From: Paracoccaceae bacterium
Lineage (GTDB): Bacteria > Pseudomonadota > Alphaproteobacteria > Rhodobacterales > Rhodobacteraceae
Length of the DNA stretch: 64,000 nucleotides
NCBI GenBank assembly: GCA_026419405.1
Contig: JANZZL010000120.1
Span: 27,103 to 91,102, forward strand
Reading direction: 5' to 3'
The notes below the pieces were generated by a model. That model saw nothing but the letters and a program-made list of their open reading frames with translations. It was not told the DNA's origin and made no database searches. Of the stretch, positions 35,467-45,611 are shown piece after piece. How positions within the stretch are numbered: position 1 is the stretch's first letter; the number at the start of each line of letters is the position of its first letter. The position numbers and the translations under genes were made by a program.

Positions 35467-35616
35467 GGTTAACCCTTCGTGAAGAAACGCCGCGAGATCC
35501 GCCCCGTCTATGGCATGGTAACAGACAGCTAAGCAATCGGGGCGGCGCAGGCGCAGCGGCGATGCCTCGCCCCGCCGGTTGCGGCCGAGGCAACTGCGGG
35601 GGGGAGGGCTCTGTCG

Positions 35617-36282
35617 ATGCGCGTCGCGGGCGGTCGGGGAAGCGGCGGGGAAGTCGTGAACCTTGCGGATCGTGCCGATGCCGGCCCGGCCGGACATCCG
35701 GCCCTGGCGCGGCTCTGGCGCTACTGGCAGGCGCTGCGCCGGCCGGGCGTGCTGCCCGACCGGGCGGCGGTCGATCCGCGCCGGATCGAGGACGTGCTCG
35801 AATTCGCCTTCGTCGCCGAGCGCATCGCGCCGGGAGAGGTGCGCCTGCGGGTCGCGGGCTCGCATCTGGCGGCGCTGTTCGGCTGCGAGGTCAGGGGGAT
35901 GCCGCTTTCCGCCTTCATCCTGCCCCAGGCGCGGGCCGACGTGGCCGCTGCGGTCGAGGCCGCGGTCGCGCATCCGGCCATGGTCGCCCTCTCGCTCGAG
36001 TCGCCGGCCGCCTTCGGCTGCCCGCAGCTTCGCGCCGGCCTTCTCGTCCTGCCGCTGTCCGACGAGCGGGGCCAGGTGTCGCGCGTGCTCGGCGGCCTCG
36101 CGGCCGAAGGGTCCGTCGGCCGCGCGCCCCGGCGCTTCCGCCTTCTCGGCGCGCGCGTCACGCCCTGCGCCCGGGACGGGGCGGGCAGCCCCCTGCCCCC
36201 CTCCGCCGGTGCCGCCGGCCGCGCCCCTGCGGCGCCGGCGCGGCGCGCGCCGGTCCTCCGGCTCGTCCACTCGCGCCCCTGA
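35617..36282 (+). CDS. PAS domain-containing protein (PAS_5 family)
   Basis: A 221-residue protein with a single PAS_5-type sensor domain at about 28-175 ([35 protein letters not shown]). There is no output domain. The C-terminus (about 185-221) is Ala/Pro/Arg-rich and probably disordered. Such stand-alone PAS proteins are abundant in alphaproteobacteria and may modulate partner kinases. A GGGGGGAGGG site precedes the ATG. It is divergent from yicC. Confidence 0.82.
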   Translation: MRVAGGRGSGGEVVNLADRADAGPAGHPALARLWRYWQALRRPGVLPDRAAVDPRRIEDVLEFAFVAERIAPGEVRLRVAGSHLAALFGCEVRGMPLSAFILPQARADVAAAVEAAVAHPAMVALSLESPAAFGCPQLRAGLLVLPLSDERGQVSRVLGGLAAEGSVGRAPRRFRLLGARVTPCARDGAGSPLPPSAGAAGRAPAAPARRAPVLRLVHSRP

Positions 36283-36323
36283 TCGCGGGCGGCGGCCGGC
36301 GGGCCGGCCGGCCCGTCCGCCGG

Positions 36324-37700
36324 TCAGCCCTGGGCGGCGGCGGCGCGGGCCAGCTCCCGGCGCTCGGAGATCTCCTCGGCGATCAGGAAGGCGAGCTCCA
36401 GCGCCTGGCTGGCGTTGAGCCGCGGGTCGCAGGCGGTGTGGTAGCGGTCGGAGAGGTCCTCCTCGCTCCCCGCGCGGCCCCCGCCGGTGCACTCGGTCAC
36501 GTCCTTGCCGGTCATCTCGAAATGCACGCCGCCGGGCACGGTGCCTTCGGCGTTGTGGATGTCGAAGAACTCGCGCACCTCGCGCAGCACGCTCTCGAAG
36601 GGCCGGGTCTTGTAGCCGGTCGCCGACTTGATCGTGTTGCCGTGCATCGGGTCGCAGGACCAGAGCACCTTCGCCCCCTCCTCCTGCACGGCGCGGATCA
36701 GCCGCGGCAGGTGGTCGCCGACCTTGCCCGCGCCGAACCGGGCGATCAGCGTCAGCCGGCCCGGCTCGTTCTCGGGGTTGAGCTTGCGCATCAGCACCTT
36801 GAGGTCATCGGTGGTGAGCGAGGGCCCGCACTTCAGCCCGATGGGGTTCTGCACGCCGCGGCAGAATTCCACATGCGCGCCGTCGGGCTGGCGGGTGCGG
36901 TCGCCGATCCAGAGCATGTGCCCCGAGCCCGCGACCGGCAGGCCGGTGGTCGAGTCGATCCGGCACAGCGCCTCCTCGTATTCCAGAAGCAGCGCCTCGT
37001 GGCTGGTGTAGAAGTCAACGGTGGCGAGCTCATGGTGGCTGTCGGCGTTGATCCCGGCGGCGTTCATGAAGTCGAGCGCATCCGAGATCCGGTCCGACAT
37101 GGTCTTGTAGCGCTCGGCCTTCTCGCCCTCGGCGAAGCCCAGCGTCCAGGCATGGACGCGGTGGATGTCGGCGAAGCCGCCGGTCGAGAAGGCGCGCAGG
37201 AGGTTCAGCGTCGCCGCGGCCTGGGTGTAGGCCTGGAGCATCCGCGCCGGGTCGGGGCGCCGCGCCTCCTCGGTCGGCTCGAAGCCGTTGATGATGTCGC
37301 CCCGGTAGCTCGGCAGCTCCTTCCCGCCCACGACCTCGGTCGGCGCCGAGCGCGGCTTGGCGAACTGGCCCGCCATGCGGCCCACCTTCACCACCGGCAC
37401 CTTCGCGCCGTAGGTCAGCACCACGGCCATCTGCAGCATGACCTTGAAGGTGTCGCGGATCAGGTCGGCCGAGAACTCGGCGAAGCTCTCGGCGCAGTCG
37501 CCGCCCTGAAGCAGGAATGCCTTGCCCTCCGACGCCTGGCCGAGCGCGCGCTTCAGCCGGCGCGTCTCGCCGGCGAACACCAGCGGAGGATACTTCGACA
37601 GCTGCGCCTCGACCGCGGCCAGCGCCGCGGCATCGGTGTAGTCCGGCATCTGCACCCGCGGCCGCGTGCGCCAGTCAGATTTCTTCCAGCCCTTGGTCAT
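36324..37700 (-). CDS. aroG: Class II 3-deoxy-7-phosphoheptulonate synthase
   Basis: A 458-residue plant-like (type II) DAHP synthase, first enzyme of the shikimate pathway, joining phosphoenolpyruvate and erythrose 4-phosphate. Seen: [38 protein letters not shown] [17 protein letters not shown], and [10 protein letters not shown]. The start at 37700 has GGGAG upstream. It is divergent from the GlxA-type regulator, which need not control it. Confidence 0.95.
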   Translation of the reverse strand: MTKGWKKSDWRTRPRVQMPDYTDAAALAAVEAQLSKYPPLVFAGETRRLKRALGQASEGKAFLLQGGDCAESFAEFSADLIRDTFKVMLQMAVVLTYGAKVPVVKVGRMAGQFAKPRSAPTEVVGGKELPSYRGDIINGFEPTEEARRPDPARMLQAYTQAAATLNLLRAFSTGGFADIHRVHAWTLGFAEGEKAERYKTMSDRISDALDFMNAAGINADSHHELATVDFYTSHEALLLEYEEALCRIDSTTGLPVAGSGHMLWIGDRTRQPDGAHVEFCRGVQNPIGLKCGPSLTTDDLKVLMRKLNPENEPGRLTLIARFGAGKVGDHLPRLIRAVQEEGAKVLWSCDPMHGNTIKSATGYKTRPFESVLREVREFFDIHNAEGTVPGGVHFEMTGKDVTECTGGGRAGSEEDLSDRYHTACDPRLNASQALELAFLIAEEISERRELARAAAAQG

Positions 37701-37890
37701 GGCTCGTCTCCCGGGCCTCGGCCCCATCGCTTGCGCGGGCTTATAGCGGCCGCCCGCGCCGATGCAAAGGGGCGCGCCGCCGGTCCACGTTCCGTTTGCG
37801 ACCGGAAACGTCGCATTCCGGCCGAATCCCCTTGAACCCGCCCGCGAAACCTGATTTCGATGTCGGGCAGCATCGGAGGGTGCGCATGCC

Positions 37891-38895
37891 ATGCTCCAGC
37901 AGGAAATCAGGGTCGCCCTGAAGGATCCCCGCGCCAGGCCGCGCAACTACGTCTTCGTGCTGCTCGACAACTTCACGATGCTCTGCTTCGCCTGCGCGAT
38001 CGAGTGCCTGCGCATCGCGAACCGCATGGCGGGCAAGACGCTCTACACCTGGCAGCTCGCGGGCGAGAACGGCGAGACGGCGGTCTGCTCCAACGGCACC
38101 GCCTTCAAGCTCGACCTCGGGCTGACCGACATCAACCGCGAGGACGTGATCCTCGTCTGCGGCGGAATCGACGTCCAGAAGGCGACGACCAAGCGGCTGA
38201 TCAGCTGGCTGCGGCGCGAGGCGCGCAAGGGCACGACGATCGGCGGGCTCTGCACCGCCTCGCACGCGCTGGCGGCGGCCGGGCTGCTCGACGGCCGGAA
38301 GGCCACCATCCACTGGGAGAACCAGGACAGCTTCGCCGAGGAGTTCGAGGACGTCACCCTGACCAAGTCGGTCTTCGTGATGGACGGCAACCGCTACACC
38401 ACGGCCGGCGGCACCTCCTCGATCGACCTGATGCTGAAGATCATCGCCACCGACCACGGCGAGGAACTGGCGGGCGCGGTGGCCGACCAGCTCATCTATT
38501 CCTCGATCCGCACCGACCAGGACACGCCGCGCCTGTCGATCCCGACGCGGATCGGGGTGCGGCACCCCAAGCTCAGCCAGGTGATCCAGATGATGGAGCA
38601 GAACCTGGAGGAGCCGATCAGCCCGGCAGTCCTCGCCGAGGAGGTGGGCATGTCCACCCGCCAGCTCGAGCGGCTGTTCCGCCGCTATCTGAACCGCAGC
38701 CCCAAGCGGTACTACATGGAGCTGCGGCTGCAGAAGGCGCGCAACCTGCTGATGCAGACCGACATGAGCGTGATCAACGTCGCGCTGGCCTGCGGCTTCG
38801 CCTCGCCCTCGCATTTCTCCAAGTGCTACCGCGCGCACTACAAGACCACGCCCTACCGCGAGCGCGGGGCGCAGGGCGTGCGGCTGTCGATCTGA
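37891..38895 (+). CDS. GlxA family transcriptional regulator (DJ-1/PfpI plus AraC helix-turn-helix)
   Basis: A 334-residue regulator. The N-terminal DJ-1/PfpI-like domain (about 18-200) keeps a Cys at the nucleophile elbow (Cys121, GGLCTASH). The C-terminal AraC domain (about 225-325) reads [18 protein letters not shown] and [19 protein letters not shown]. The closest characterised relatives I recall are GbdR and CdhR, regulators of glycine betaine and carnitine catabolism. A quaternary amine ligand is plausible, but the neighbours do not confirm it. Confidence 0.88.
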   Translation: MLQQEIRVALKDPRARPRNYVFVLLDNFTMLCFACAIECLRIANRMAGKTLYTWQLAGENGETAVCSNGTAFKLDLGLTDINREDVILVCGGIDVQKATTKRLISWLRREARKGTTIGGLCTASHALAAAGLLDGRKATIHWENQDSFAEEFEDVTLTKSVFVMDGNRYTTAGGTSSIDLMLKIIATDHGEELAGAVADQLIYSSIRTDQDTPRLSIPTRIGVRHPKLSQVIQMMEQNLEEPISPAVLAEEVGMSTRQLERLFRRYLNRSPKRYYMELRLQKARNLLMQTDMSVINVALACGFASPSHFSKCYRAHYKTTPYRERGAQGVRLSI

Positions 38896-39016
38896 CCGGC
38901 CCGCGCGCCCATCTCCGCGCCCGTCTCCGTGCCCGCCTGCGGATCGCCGCGGATGGACGCGGGGCGCGCCTTGCCCCAGACTGCGCCCGGCGACAGACGC
39001 GCACAGGGAGGCACGC

Positions 39017-40675
39017 ATGAAGGATACGGCAGCGGCCGCGCCCATGCCGTCCCGGGCGGCGGAGGCGGCGGCACGGTCCGATGTGGTGATCGTCGGGGCG
39101 GGGCACAACGGCCTCGTCTGCGCCTTCTACCTCGCGAAGGCCGGGCTCAGGGTCACCATGCTGGAACGGCGCGGCGTGATCGGCGGCGCGGCGGTGACCG
39201 AGGAATTCCACCCCGGCTTCCGCAATTCGGTGGCGAGCTACGTCGTCTCGCTGCTGAACGAGAAGGTGATCGCCGACATGGGCCTCATCCGCCACGGGCT
39301 GAGGCTGGTCGAGCGGCCGGCGGGCGCCTTCCTGCCGCTCGAGGACGGGCGTTACCTGATGTCGGGGACCGAGGACTTCGCGCGGGAGGTGGCCAAGTTC
39401 TCGCCCCGCGATGCGGCCCGCCTCGGGGCCTACGAGGCGCATCTCGAGCTGCTCGCCGACTTCCTGCGCTCGGTCGAGCTGCGGACGCCGCCCAACGTCA
39501 CCGGCGAGGGCTGGATCGCCGCCCTGCCCGAGGTGGTGAAGGCGGCCGGCATCGGCCGCCGCGTCAGCCGCTACAGCCTGGCCGAGCGGCAGGCGCTGCT
39601 CGACATCTTCACCAAGTCGGCCGGAGACTTCCTCGATTCCTGGTTCGAGGCCGACCCGCTCAAGGGGCTGCTCGGCTACGACGGGATCGTGGGCTCCTTC
39701 GTCAGCCCCTACGCCTCCGGCACCGCCTACGTGCTGCTGCACCATGTCTTCGGCCAGCTCAACGGCAAGAAGGGCGTCTGGGGCCATGCGATCGGCGGCA
39801 TGGGCGCGATCACCCAGGCGATGCGCCGGGCCTGCGCGGCGGAGGGAGTCGAGATCCTGACCGATGCCGCCGTGGCCGAGGTGATCACCGAGAAGGGCCG
39901 CGCCGTGGGCGTGGCGACCGAGGACGGACGCGTCTTCCGCGCCCGCGCCGTGGTCTCGAACCTCAACCCGCGGCTGCTGTTCGGGCGCATGGTCGATCCC
40001 GCGCTCCTGCCCGAGCACTTCCGGCGGCGGATGGAGACCTGGCGCTGCCATTCCGGCGCCTTCCGGATGAACGTCGCGCTCTCCGAACTGCCGAGCTTCA
40101 CCTGCCTGCCGGGCCGGGCTCCGGCGGCGCATCACGGCACGAGCATCATCATCGCGCCCTCGCTCGGCTACCTCGACCGCGCCTATCACGAGGCGCGCGA
40201 GCACGGCTGGTCGCGCCGGCCGGTGATCGAGATGTTCATCTCCTCGGTGCTCGACGACACGCTCGCCCCGCCCGGCCGGCACGTGGCGAGCCTGTTCTGC
40301 CACCACGCGAGCTACGACCTGCCCGCAGGGCGGCACTGGGACGACTGCCGCGAGGAGGTGGCCGACCTGATGATCGCCACGATCGACGCCCATGCGCCGG
40401 GGTTCCGTGCCTCGGTGATCGGCCGGCAGGTGCTGAGCCCGCTCGACCTCGAGCGCACCTTCGGCCTCGTCCGGGGCGACATCTTCCATGGCGCGCTCGG
40501 GCTCGACCAGCTGTTCTCGGCCCGCCCCGCGCTCGGCTATGCCGACTACCGCACGCCGGTGCCGGGCCTCTATCTCTGCGGCTCGGGCACGCATCCCGGC
40601 GGCGGCGTCTCGGGCGCGCCGGGGCACAATGCCGCGCGCGAGATCCTCGCCGACGCCCGGAGGCGGCGCTTCTGA
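39017..40675 (+). CDS. FAD/NAD(P)-dependent oxidoreductase, phytoene desaturase/PYROXD2-like
   Basis: A 552-residue flavoprotein. The dinucleotide-binding motif VIVGAGHNGLVCAFYLAKAG (24-43) is followed by LERRGVIGGAA. The C-terminal FAD motif is LYLCGSGTHPGGGVSGAPGHNAA. It belongs to the CrtI-related PYROXD2 branch rather than true carotenoid desaturases, and no carotenoid genes are nearby. The substrate is unknown. GGGAGGCACGC precedes the ATG. Its stop overlaps the putative CTG start of the chromate transporter. Confidence 0.88.
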   Translation: MKDTAAAAPMPSRAAEAAARSDVVIVGAGHNGLVCAFYLAKAGLRVTMLERRGVIGGAAVTEEFHPGFRNSVASYVVSLLNEKVIADMGLIRHGLRLVERPAGAFLPLEDGRYLMSGTEDFAREVAKFSPRDAARLGAYEAHLELLADFLRSVELRTPPNVTGEGWIAALPEVVKAAGIGRRVSRYSLAERQALLDIFTKSAGDFLDSWFEADPLKGLLGYDGIVGSFVSPYASGTAYVLLHHVFGQLNGKKGVWGHAIGGMGAITQAMRRACAAEGVEILTDAAVAEVITEKGRAVGVATEDGRVFRARAVVSNLNPRLLFGRMVDPALLPEHFRRRMETWRCHSGAFRMNVALSELPSFTCLPGRAPAAHHGTSIIIAPSLGYLDRAYHEAREHGWSRRPVIEMFISSVLDDTLAPPGRHVASLFCHHASYDLPAGRHWDDCREEVADLMIATIDAHAPGFRASVIGRQVLSPLDLERTFGLVRGDIFHGALGLDQLFSARPALGYADYRTPVPGLYLCGSGTHPGGGVSGAPGHNAAREILADARRRRF

Positions 40676-41946
40676 ACCGGCCCCCCGCCCCCGCCTGGCC
40701 CGAGCTCCGGCGCACCTTCGGCCGCATCGGGCTGCTGTCGTTCGGCGGCCCGGCCGCGCAGATCGCACTGATGCACCGCGAACTGGTGGCCGAGCGCGGC
40801 TGGCTCTCCGAGCGCGAGTTCCTCTCGGCGCTCTCCTTCTGCATGCTGCTGCCGGGGCCCGAGGCGATGCAGCTTGCCACCTACGCCGGCTGGAGGCTGC
40901 GTGGCGTGCCCGGTGGGCTGCTCGCGGGGGGGCTCTTCGTCCTGCCCGGCGCCGCGCTGGTGCTGGCGCTGGCGGCGTCCTACGCATCGCTGGGCGATGT
41001 CCCGCTCGTCCGTGCGCTGTTCACGGGCGTTCAGGCCGCGGTGGTCGTGATCGTCATCGAGGCGCTGATCCGGCTGTCGCGCCGCGCGCTCGTCTCGCCG
41101 GCCGCGAAGGCCATCGCGCTCCTTGCGTTCCTTGCGATCTTCGCCTTCGGCGTGCCGTTTCCGGCGATCCTGCTTGCGGCCGCGCTGGCAGGCGCGTTGC
41201 TGCTGCCGCGCGCTGCGCCCGAAGCCGGAGGGCCGGCTCCCGCCGGCGCCAGGCCCGCCTCTACCGCCTTCACCGTGGCACTCTGGGCCGCGCTGTGGCT
41301 CGTGCCGCTCGCCGCGCTCGTGCGTCTCGATGGCGGCCTGCTCGCCGAGGTCGCGCTGTTCTTCTCGAAGCTCGCCGTCGTCACCTTCGGCGGGGCCTAT
41401 GCCGTGCTTGCCTACATGACGCAGGAGGTGGTCGAGGGCTACCGCTGGCTGACAGCGGCCGAGATGATCGACGGGCTCGGGCTGGCCGAGACGACGCCGG
41501 GGCCGCTCATCCTGGTCACCGAGTTCGTCGGCTACCTCGCCGGCCACCGGGCGGGCGGGCCCGCCCTCGGCCTCGCGGCGGCGGCCGTGACGCTGTGGAT
41601 GACCTTCGTGCCCTGCTTCCTCTGGGTCTTCGCCGGCGCGCCGTGGATCGGGGCGCTGGTCGCCCGGCCGCGGCTCGCGGCGGCCCTCGCCGGGGTGACG
41701 GCAGCGGTCGCAGGGGTGATCCTGAACCTGTCGCTGTGGTTCGCGGCGCATGCGTTCTTCGCCGAAGTCGGGCGGTTCGAGACCGGGCCGCTGTCGGTCA
41801 TCGCGCCCGAGCCCGCCGCGCTGCGGCCGCTCCCGCTCGGGATCGCGGCCGTGGCGGCGGTGCTGCTGCTCCGCTTCCGCTGGCCCCTGCCCTTGGTGCT
41901 CGCGGTCGCCGCGGCGCTCGGCGGGCTCGGCGCGGCCCCCGGCTGA
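40672..41946 (+). CDS. chrA: Chromate efflux transporter ChrA
   Basis: A 424-residue CHR-family protein with two homologous halves: RIGLLSFGGPAAQIALMHREL (in parts LLSFGGPAAQ and ALMHREL) near the start and VVTFGGAYAVLAYMTQEVV in the second half, plus about ten membrane helices. It exports chromate by the known family function. No ATG, GTG or TTG exists before the first conserved motif. A CTG at 40672 overlaps the preceding stop as CTGA, with GGAGG eight bases upstream, and is the likely start. Confidence 0.88.
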   Translation: MNRPPAPAWPELRRTFGRIGLLSFGGPAAQIALMHRELVAERGWLSEREFLSALSFCMLLPGPEAMQLATYAGWRLRGVPGGLLAGGLFVLPGAALVLALAASYASLGDVPLVRALFTGVQAAVVVIVIEALIRLSRRALVSPAAKAIALLAFLAIFAFGVPFPAILLAAALAGALLLPRAAPEAGGPAPAGARPASTAFTVALWAALWLVPLAALVRLDGGLLAEVALFFSKLAVVTFGGAYAVLAYMTQEVVEGYRWLTAAEMIDGLGLAETTPGPLILVTEFVGYLAGHRAGGPALGLAAAAVTLWMTFVPCFLWVFAGAPWIGALVARPRLAAALAGVTAAVAGVILNLSLWFAAHAFFAEVGRFETGPLSVIAPEPAALRPLPLGIAAVAAVLLLRFRWPLPLVLAVAAALGGLGAAPG

Positions 41947-42016
41947 CGCCGGATCCCTGCGCACTTCCCTTGGGAAACGAATCCCCTATGCTGGACCGGT
42001 CGCAGAAGGCTGCCCG

Positions 42017-42472
42017 ATGACCCGCTCGATCGACTACGGCTCGCTGATGCACCGCGCATTCCGCGGCCTGATCGACGACGTGCTGACCGAGGTCGCCGAG
42101 AAGGGCCTGCCCGGCGCGCACCACTTCTTCATCACCTTCGACACGCGCCACCCCGGCGCGAAGCTGGCCGACTGGCTGCGCGCGCGCTATCCCGAGGAGA
42201 TGACGATCGTGCTCCAGCACCGGTTCGAGGGGCTGAAGACCGACCGGCAGGGCTTTGCCGTCACGCTCAGCTTCGGCGAGACCCCCGAGGATCTCTACGT
42301 GCCCTACGACGCGATCCGCACCTTCGTCGATCCCTCGGTGGAGTTCGGCCTGAGGTTCGAATCCCACACCCCCGAGGCCGAGCCGCCGGAGCAGGAGCCT
42401 GCCGCCGGGAAGGAGGCCGCCGACGGCCCCCGCGACGCCGAGATCGTGCGCCTCGATTCCTGGCGGAAGTGA
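42017..42472 (+). CDS. sspB: SspB family ClpXP adaptor (alphaproteobacterial)
   Basis: A 151-residue adaptor delivering ssrA-tagged proteins to ClpXP. The tag-binding beta domain (about 1-118) includes [13 protein letters not shown] and [16 protein letters not shown], typical of the alphaproteobacterial form (first annotated as DUF2465). An acidic flexible linker ([10 protein letters not shown]) leads to a C-terminal ClpX-docking segment [11 protein letters not shown]. The ATG at 42017 overlaps a short upstream frame. It pairs functionally with the tmRNA gene at 3065. Confidence 0.92.
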   Translation: MTRSIDYGSLMHRAFRGLIDDVLTEVAEKGLPGAHHFFITFDTRHPGAKLADWLRARYPEEMTIVLQHRFEGLKTDRQGFAVTLSFGETPEDLYVPYDAIRTFVDPSVEFGLRFESHTPEAEPPEQEPAAGKEAADGPRDAEIVRLDSWRK

Positions 42473-42557
42473 ACGTCAGTATGCCGTTGCATGCCGATTG
42501 CCTCGCGGCCCCGCCGCGGCTATGACGCGGGCCGTGAGCGCACGAGGAGGCCCGCCC

Positions 42558-43952
42558 ATGACACGCACCCGCACCGAGACCGACAGCTTCGGCCCGATCG
42601 AGGTGCCGGCCGACCGGTACTGGGGCGCGCAGACGCAGCGGTCGATCCTGAACTTCCCGATCGGCTGGGAACGCCAGCCCGTCGCCATCATCCGCGCGCT
42701 CGGCGTGATCAAGAAGGCCTGCGCGCTGGTCAACATCGACCAGGGCGACATCGACCCGGCGATCGGCCAGGCGATCGCCGCCGCCGCGCAGGAGGTGATC
42801 GACGGCAAGCTCGACGACCACTTCCCGCTCGTCGTCTGGCAGACCGGGTCGGGCACCCAGACCAACATGAACGCCAACGAGGTGATCGCGAACCGCGCCA
42901 TCGAGATGCTGGGCGGCGAGCTGGGGTCGAAGAAGCCGGTCCACCCCAACGATCACGTCAACATGGGCCAGTCGTCGAACGACACCTTCCCGACCGCGAT
43001 GCATGTCGCCATCGCGATGATGGCGCGCGACGTGCTGCTGCCGGGCCTGCGGAAGCTGCATGCGGCGCTGGCGGCGAAGTCGGAGGAGTTCGCGGGCATC
43101 ATCAAGATCGGCCGCACCCACACCCAGGACGCCACGCCGCTCACCCTCGGCCAGGAGTTCGGCGGCTATGCCCACCAGGTGGCCAAGGGCATCGGGCGCG
43201 TCGAGGCCTGCCTGCCCGACATCTACGAGCTGGCGCAGGGCGGCACAGCCGTCGGCACAGGCCTCAACACCCGCAAGGGCTGGGATGTGCGCGTCGCCGC
43301 CAGGATCGCCGAGATCACCGGCCTGCCCTTCGTCACCGCGCCCAACAAGTTCGAGGCGCTGGCCGCGCACGACGCGATGGTGATGTTCTCGGGCGCGCTC
43401 CGGACCGTGGCGGGATCGCTGTTCAAGATCGCCAACGACATGCGCCTGCTGGGCTCGGGGCCGCGGTCGGGGCTGGGCGAGCTGATCCTGCCCGAGAACG
43501 AGCCGGGCTCGTCGATCATGCCGGGCAAGGTGAACCCCACCCAGGCCGAGGCGCTGACCATGGTCTGCGTCCATGTCATGGGGAACGATGCCGCCGTGGG
43601 CTTCGCCGGCAGCCAGGGCCATTTCGAGCTCAACGTCTACAATCCGATGATGGCCTACAACGTGCTGCAATCGATGCAGCTTCTGGGCGATGCGGCCTCC
43701 TCCTTCACCGACAACATGGTGGTCGGCACCAGGGCGAACGTCGCGCGGATCGAGGCGCTGATGCGCGAGAGCCTGATGCTCGTCACCGCGCTTGCGCCGC
43801 ACATCGGCTACGACAACGCGGCCAAGGTGGCCAAGACCGCGCACCGCAACGGCACCACGCTGAAGGAGGAGGCGATCGCCCTCGGCTTCGTCGATGCCGA
43901 GACCTTCGACCGGATCGTGCGGCCCGAGAAGATGATCGGACCTTCGGAATGA
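42558..43952 (+). CDS. fumC: Class II fumarate hydratase
   Basis: A 464-residue iron-independent fumarase of the TCA cycle. Seen: [14 protein letters not shown], the signature [13 protein letters not shown] and [19 protein letters not shown]. The start at 42558 has GGAGG upstream and gives the normal [13 protein letters not shown]-terminus; a longer open frame begins at 42498. It overlaps DUF4169 by ATGA, so three genes to 44358 appear translationally coupled. Confidence 0.96.
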   Translation: MTRTRTETDSFGPIEVPADRYWGAQTQRSILNFPIGWERQPVAIIRALGVIKKACALVNIDQGDIDPAIGQAIAAAAQEVIDGKLDDHFPLVVWQTGSGTQTNMNANEVIANRAIEMLGGELGSKKPVHPNDHVNMGQSSNDTFPTAMHVAIAMMARDVLLPGLRKLHAALAAKSEEFAGIIKIGRTHTQDATPLTLGQEFGGYAHQVAKGIGRVEACLPDIYELAQGGTAVGTGLNTRKGWDVRVAARIAEITGLPFVTAPNKFEALAAHDAMVMFSGALRTVAGSLFKIANDMRLLGSGPRSGLGELILPENEPGSSIMPGKVNPTQAEALTMVCVHVMGNDAAVGFAGSQGHFELNVYNPMMAYNVLQSMQLLGDAASSFTDNMVVGTRANVARIEALMRESLMLVTALAPHIGYDNAAKVAKTAHRNGTTLKEEAIALGFVDAETFDRIVRPEKMIGPSE

Positions 43953-44146
43953 CCGACGCGCCCCGCAACGGCGGCCCGGTGAACCTCAACCGCTTCCGCA
44001 AGGAGAAGGCGCGCGAGGAGGCGCGCGCCCGGGCCGATGCCAATGCGGCGCGCTTCGGCCGCAGCAAGGCCGAGCGGATCCTCGAGGCCACCCGCGCCGA
44101 GAAGGCGCGCCGGCTGCTCGATCAGCACCGGCGCGAGGAGGAATGA
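43949..44146 (+). CDS. DUF4169 family protein
   Basis: A 65-residue, highly basic and helical protein: [20 protein letters not shown] and [17 protein letters not shown] match the DUF4169 family. No function is known; the charge suggests nucleic-acid or ribosome association. It overlaps fumC by four bases and the next gene by four bases. Association with fumC and a ribbon-helix-helix gene is common in Rhodobacterales. Confidence 0.85.
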   Translation: MTDAPRNGGPVNLNRFRKEKAREEARARADANAARFGRSKAERILEATRAEKARRLLDQHRREEE

Positions 44147-44358
44147 GCCGGCGGCCCGAGAAGCACTCGCTCACGCTGCGCGGGCACCGCACCAGCGTCT
44201 CGCTCGAGCCCGAGTTCTGGGCCGCGTTCCGCGAGATCGCGGCGCGGCGGGGCATGGCGCTCAACGCGCTCGCCGCCGAGATCGACGCCGGCCGCGGCGA
44301 GGTCGGCCTCGCCTCGGCGATCCGCGTCTTCGTGCTGGGCGAGCTCAGGCGCGGCTGA
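44143..44358 (+). CDS. Ribbon-helix-helix domain-containing protein (RHH_4)
   Basis: A 71-residue protein: KHSLTLRGHRTSVSLEPEFW is the beta-strand and first helix, and MALNALAAEIDAG the second. The fold suggests DNA binding as a dimer. It is the third gene of the fumC-DUF4169 unit (ATGA overlap), so it may act as a regulator of that operon or of another target; no operator is evident. Confidence 0.87.
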   Translation: MSRRPEKHSLTLRGHRTSVSLEPEFWAAFREIAARRGMALNALAAEIDAGRGEVGLASAIRVFVLGELRRG

Positions 44359-44499
44359 GGCCGCACCGTCCCGCGTCGAGGCGGGCCCGCGCCGATGCGG
44401 GCGCCCGCGCCGCTCGGCAGGGTCGGGATCCCGGCCATGCCCGCCGCCGCTCCGGCCCCGGCGCGCGGGAGGAACCATCAGGCGCGCCCCGGCGAGGCA

Positions 44500-44518
44500 T
44501 CGCTCCCGCCGGGAGCGA
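44500..44518. terminator. Hairpin between convergent genes
   Basis: TCGCTCCC (44500-44507) and GGGAGCGA (44511-44518) form a perfect 8-base stem with loop GCC. It lies between the ribbon-helix-helix gene (+) and ndk (-), where a bidirectional end is expected. There is no T run. Confidence 0.4.
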
Positions 44519-44576
44519 GCCCGGACAAGCCGCCCCGCGGTCTGCCGGGTTCGGCCCGGCGCCCGCGCGGCCCGGC

Positions 44577-44999
44577 TCAGCCGACGATCTCGAGGCCCGA
44601 GAAGAAGAAGGCGATCTCCTGCGCCGCGGTCTCGGGTCCGTCCGAGCCGTGGACCGAGTTCTCGCCGACCGAAAGCGCGAATTCCCGGCGGATCGTGCCG
44701 GGCTCGGCATTGGCGGGGTTGGTCGCGCCCATCACCTCGCGGTTCCTGGCGATCGCGTTCTCGCCCTCGAGCACCTGCACCACGACCGGACCCGAGGCCA
44801 TGAACTCGGTCAGCTCGGCGAAGAACGGCCGCTCGCGGTGCACGGCGTAGAAGGCCTGGGCCTGCGCCAGCGTGAGGCGGATGCGCTTCTGCGCCACGAT
44901 GCGCAGGCCGGCTTCCTCGAACTTGGCGTTGATCCTGCCGGTCAGGTTCCGCTTCGTCGCGTCGGGCTTGATGATCGAAAGGGTCCGCTCGATGGCCAT
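44577..44999 (-). CDS. ndk: Nucleoside diphosphate kinase
   Basis: A 140-residue enzyme balancing NTP pools. Phosphorylated His117 is in [20 protein letters not shown] opens the protein and [10 protein letters not shown] is the nucleotide-binding segment. Length is exact for the family. GGAG lies nine bases before the ATG at 44999. Monocistronic and convergent with the fumC unit. Confidence 0.97.
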   Translation of the reverse strand: MAIERTLSIIKPDATKRNLTGRINAKFEEAGLRIVAQKRIRLTLAQAQAFYAVHRERPFFAELTEFMASGPVVVQVLEGENAIARNREVMGATNPANAEPGTIRREFALSVGENSVHGSDGPETAAQEIAFFFSGLEIVG

Positions 45000-45099
45000 G
45001 GTCGGTGTCTCCGCTCGTGGGCCGGGGCCCCTGCCCCGCCCGGAAATGCGGCGCCCGCCTAGCACGCGCCGGGCGGGTTGGAAAGTGCCGGCGGCGGGC

Positions 45100-45510
45100 T
45101 CAGAACACCTTCTGCGACCGGCGCGAGAGGGTGAAGCCGTGGCCTTCCGCGTTGGTGCAGGTCATGCCCGTCTCGCGCGAGGTGCAGCGCAGGCCCCAGC
45201 GCGCCAGGCTCTGCCCGTAGCCGAGGACGGGCGCATCCGGCATCACCACCGTGTCGCCGGCGCAGACCGGCGCGCCGGGGCCGGTGGAGAGGACCTCGAA
45301 GGCCGAACCCCAGTCGGCCTCGCACCAGGCCGGGCGGAGCGGAAAGGAGGGCACGAGCTCGCGCAGGTCGCAGCGCACCCCCGGCTGGGGATAGGAGAAC
45401 ATCAGGCAGTGGATGTTGCCGGTCGGCGACCGGAACGAGACGATGTCCTGCGCCGTCGCGGGCAGGGCCAGCGCCGCGCAGGCCGCCCATGCGGCGAGCT
45501 GGATCCGCAT
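45100..45510 (-). CDS. DUF6636 domain-containing secreted protein
   Basis: A 136-residue exported protein. A signal peptide (about 1-20, ending ATA-QD) leads to [10 protein letters not shown], then [33 protein letters not shown] and [14 protein letters not shown]. About seven Cys in the mature part could form disulfides. Members are small secreted Cys-rich proteins without known role. Start 45510 has GGGAGGGAGG just upstream. It is divergent from the ABC-F gene. Confidence 0.82.
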   Translation of the reverse strand: MRIQLAAWAACAALALPATAQDIVSFRSPTGNIHCLMFSYPQPGVRCDLRELVPSFPLRPAWCEADWGSAFEVLSTGPGAPVCAGDTVVMPDAPVLGYGQSLARWGLRCTSRETGMTCTNAEGHGFTLSRRSQKVF

Positions 45511-45611
45511 CGCCTCCCTCCCCGGCCGGGTCCCGACCGACTGTAGGCGCGCGCCCGGCCAGCCGGCAAGCACGATTGACAAGGGGCCGGCGCGCGCGGC
45601 ACTCCCCCGCC

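Noticed and set aside
38929..40671. Long upstream open extension of chrA
   Set aside because: It is the +1 shadow of the PYROXD2-like gene; the CHR domain begins only after 40672.
42354..42364. GGTTCGAATCC, a T-loop-like tRNA sequence
   Set aside because: It lies inside sspB in frame, and no acceptor stem, D-arm or anticodon arm can be folded around it.
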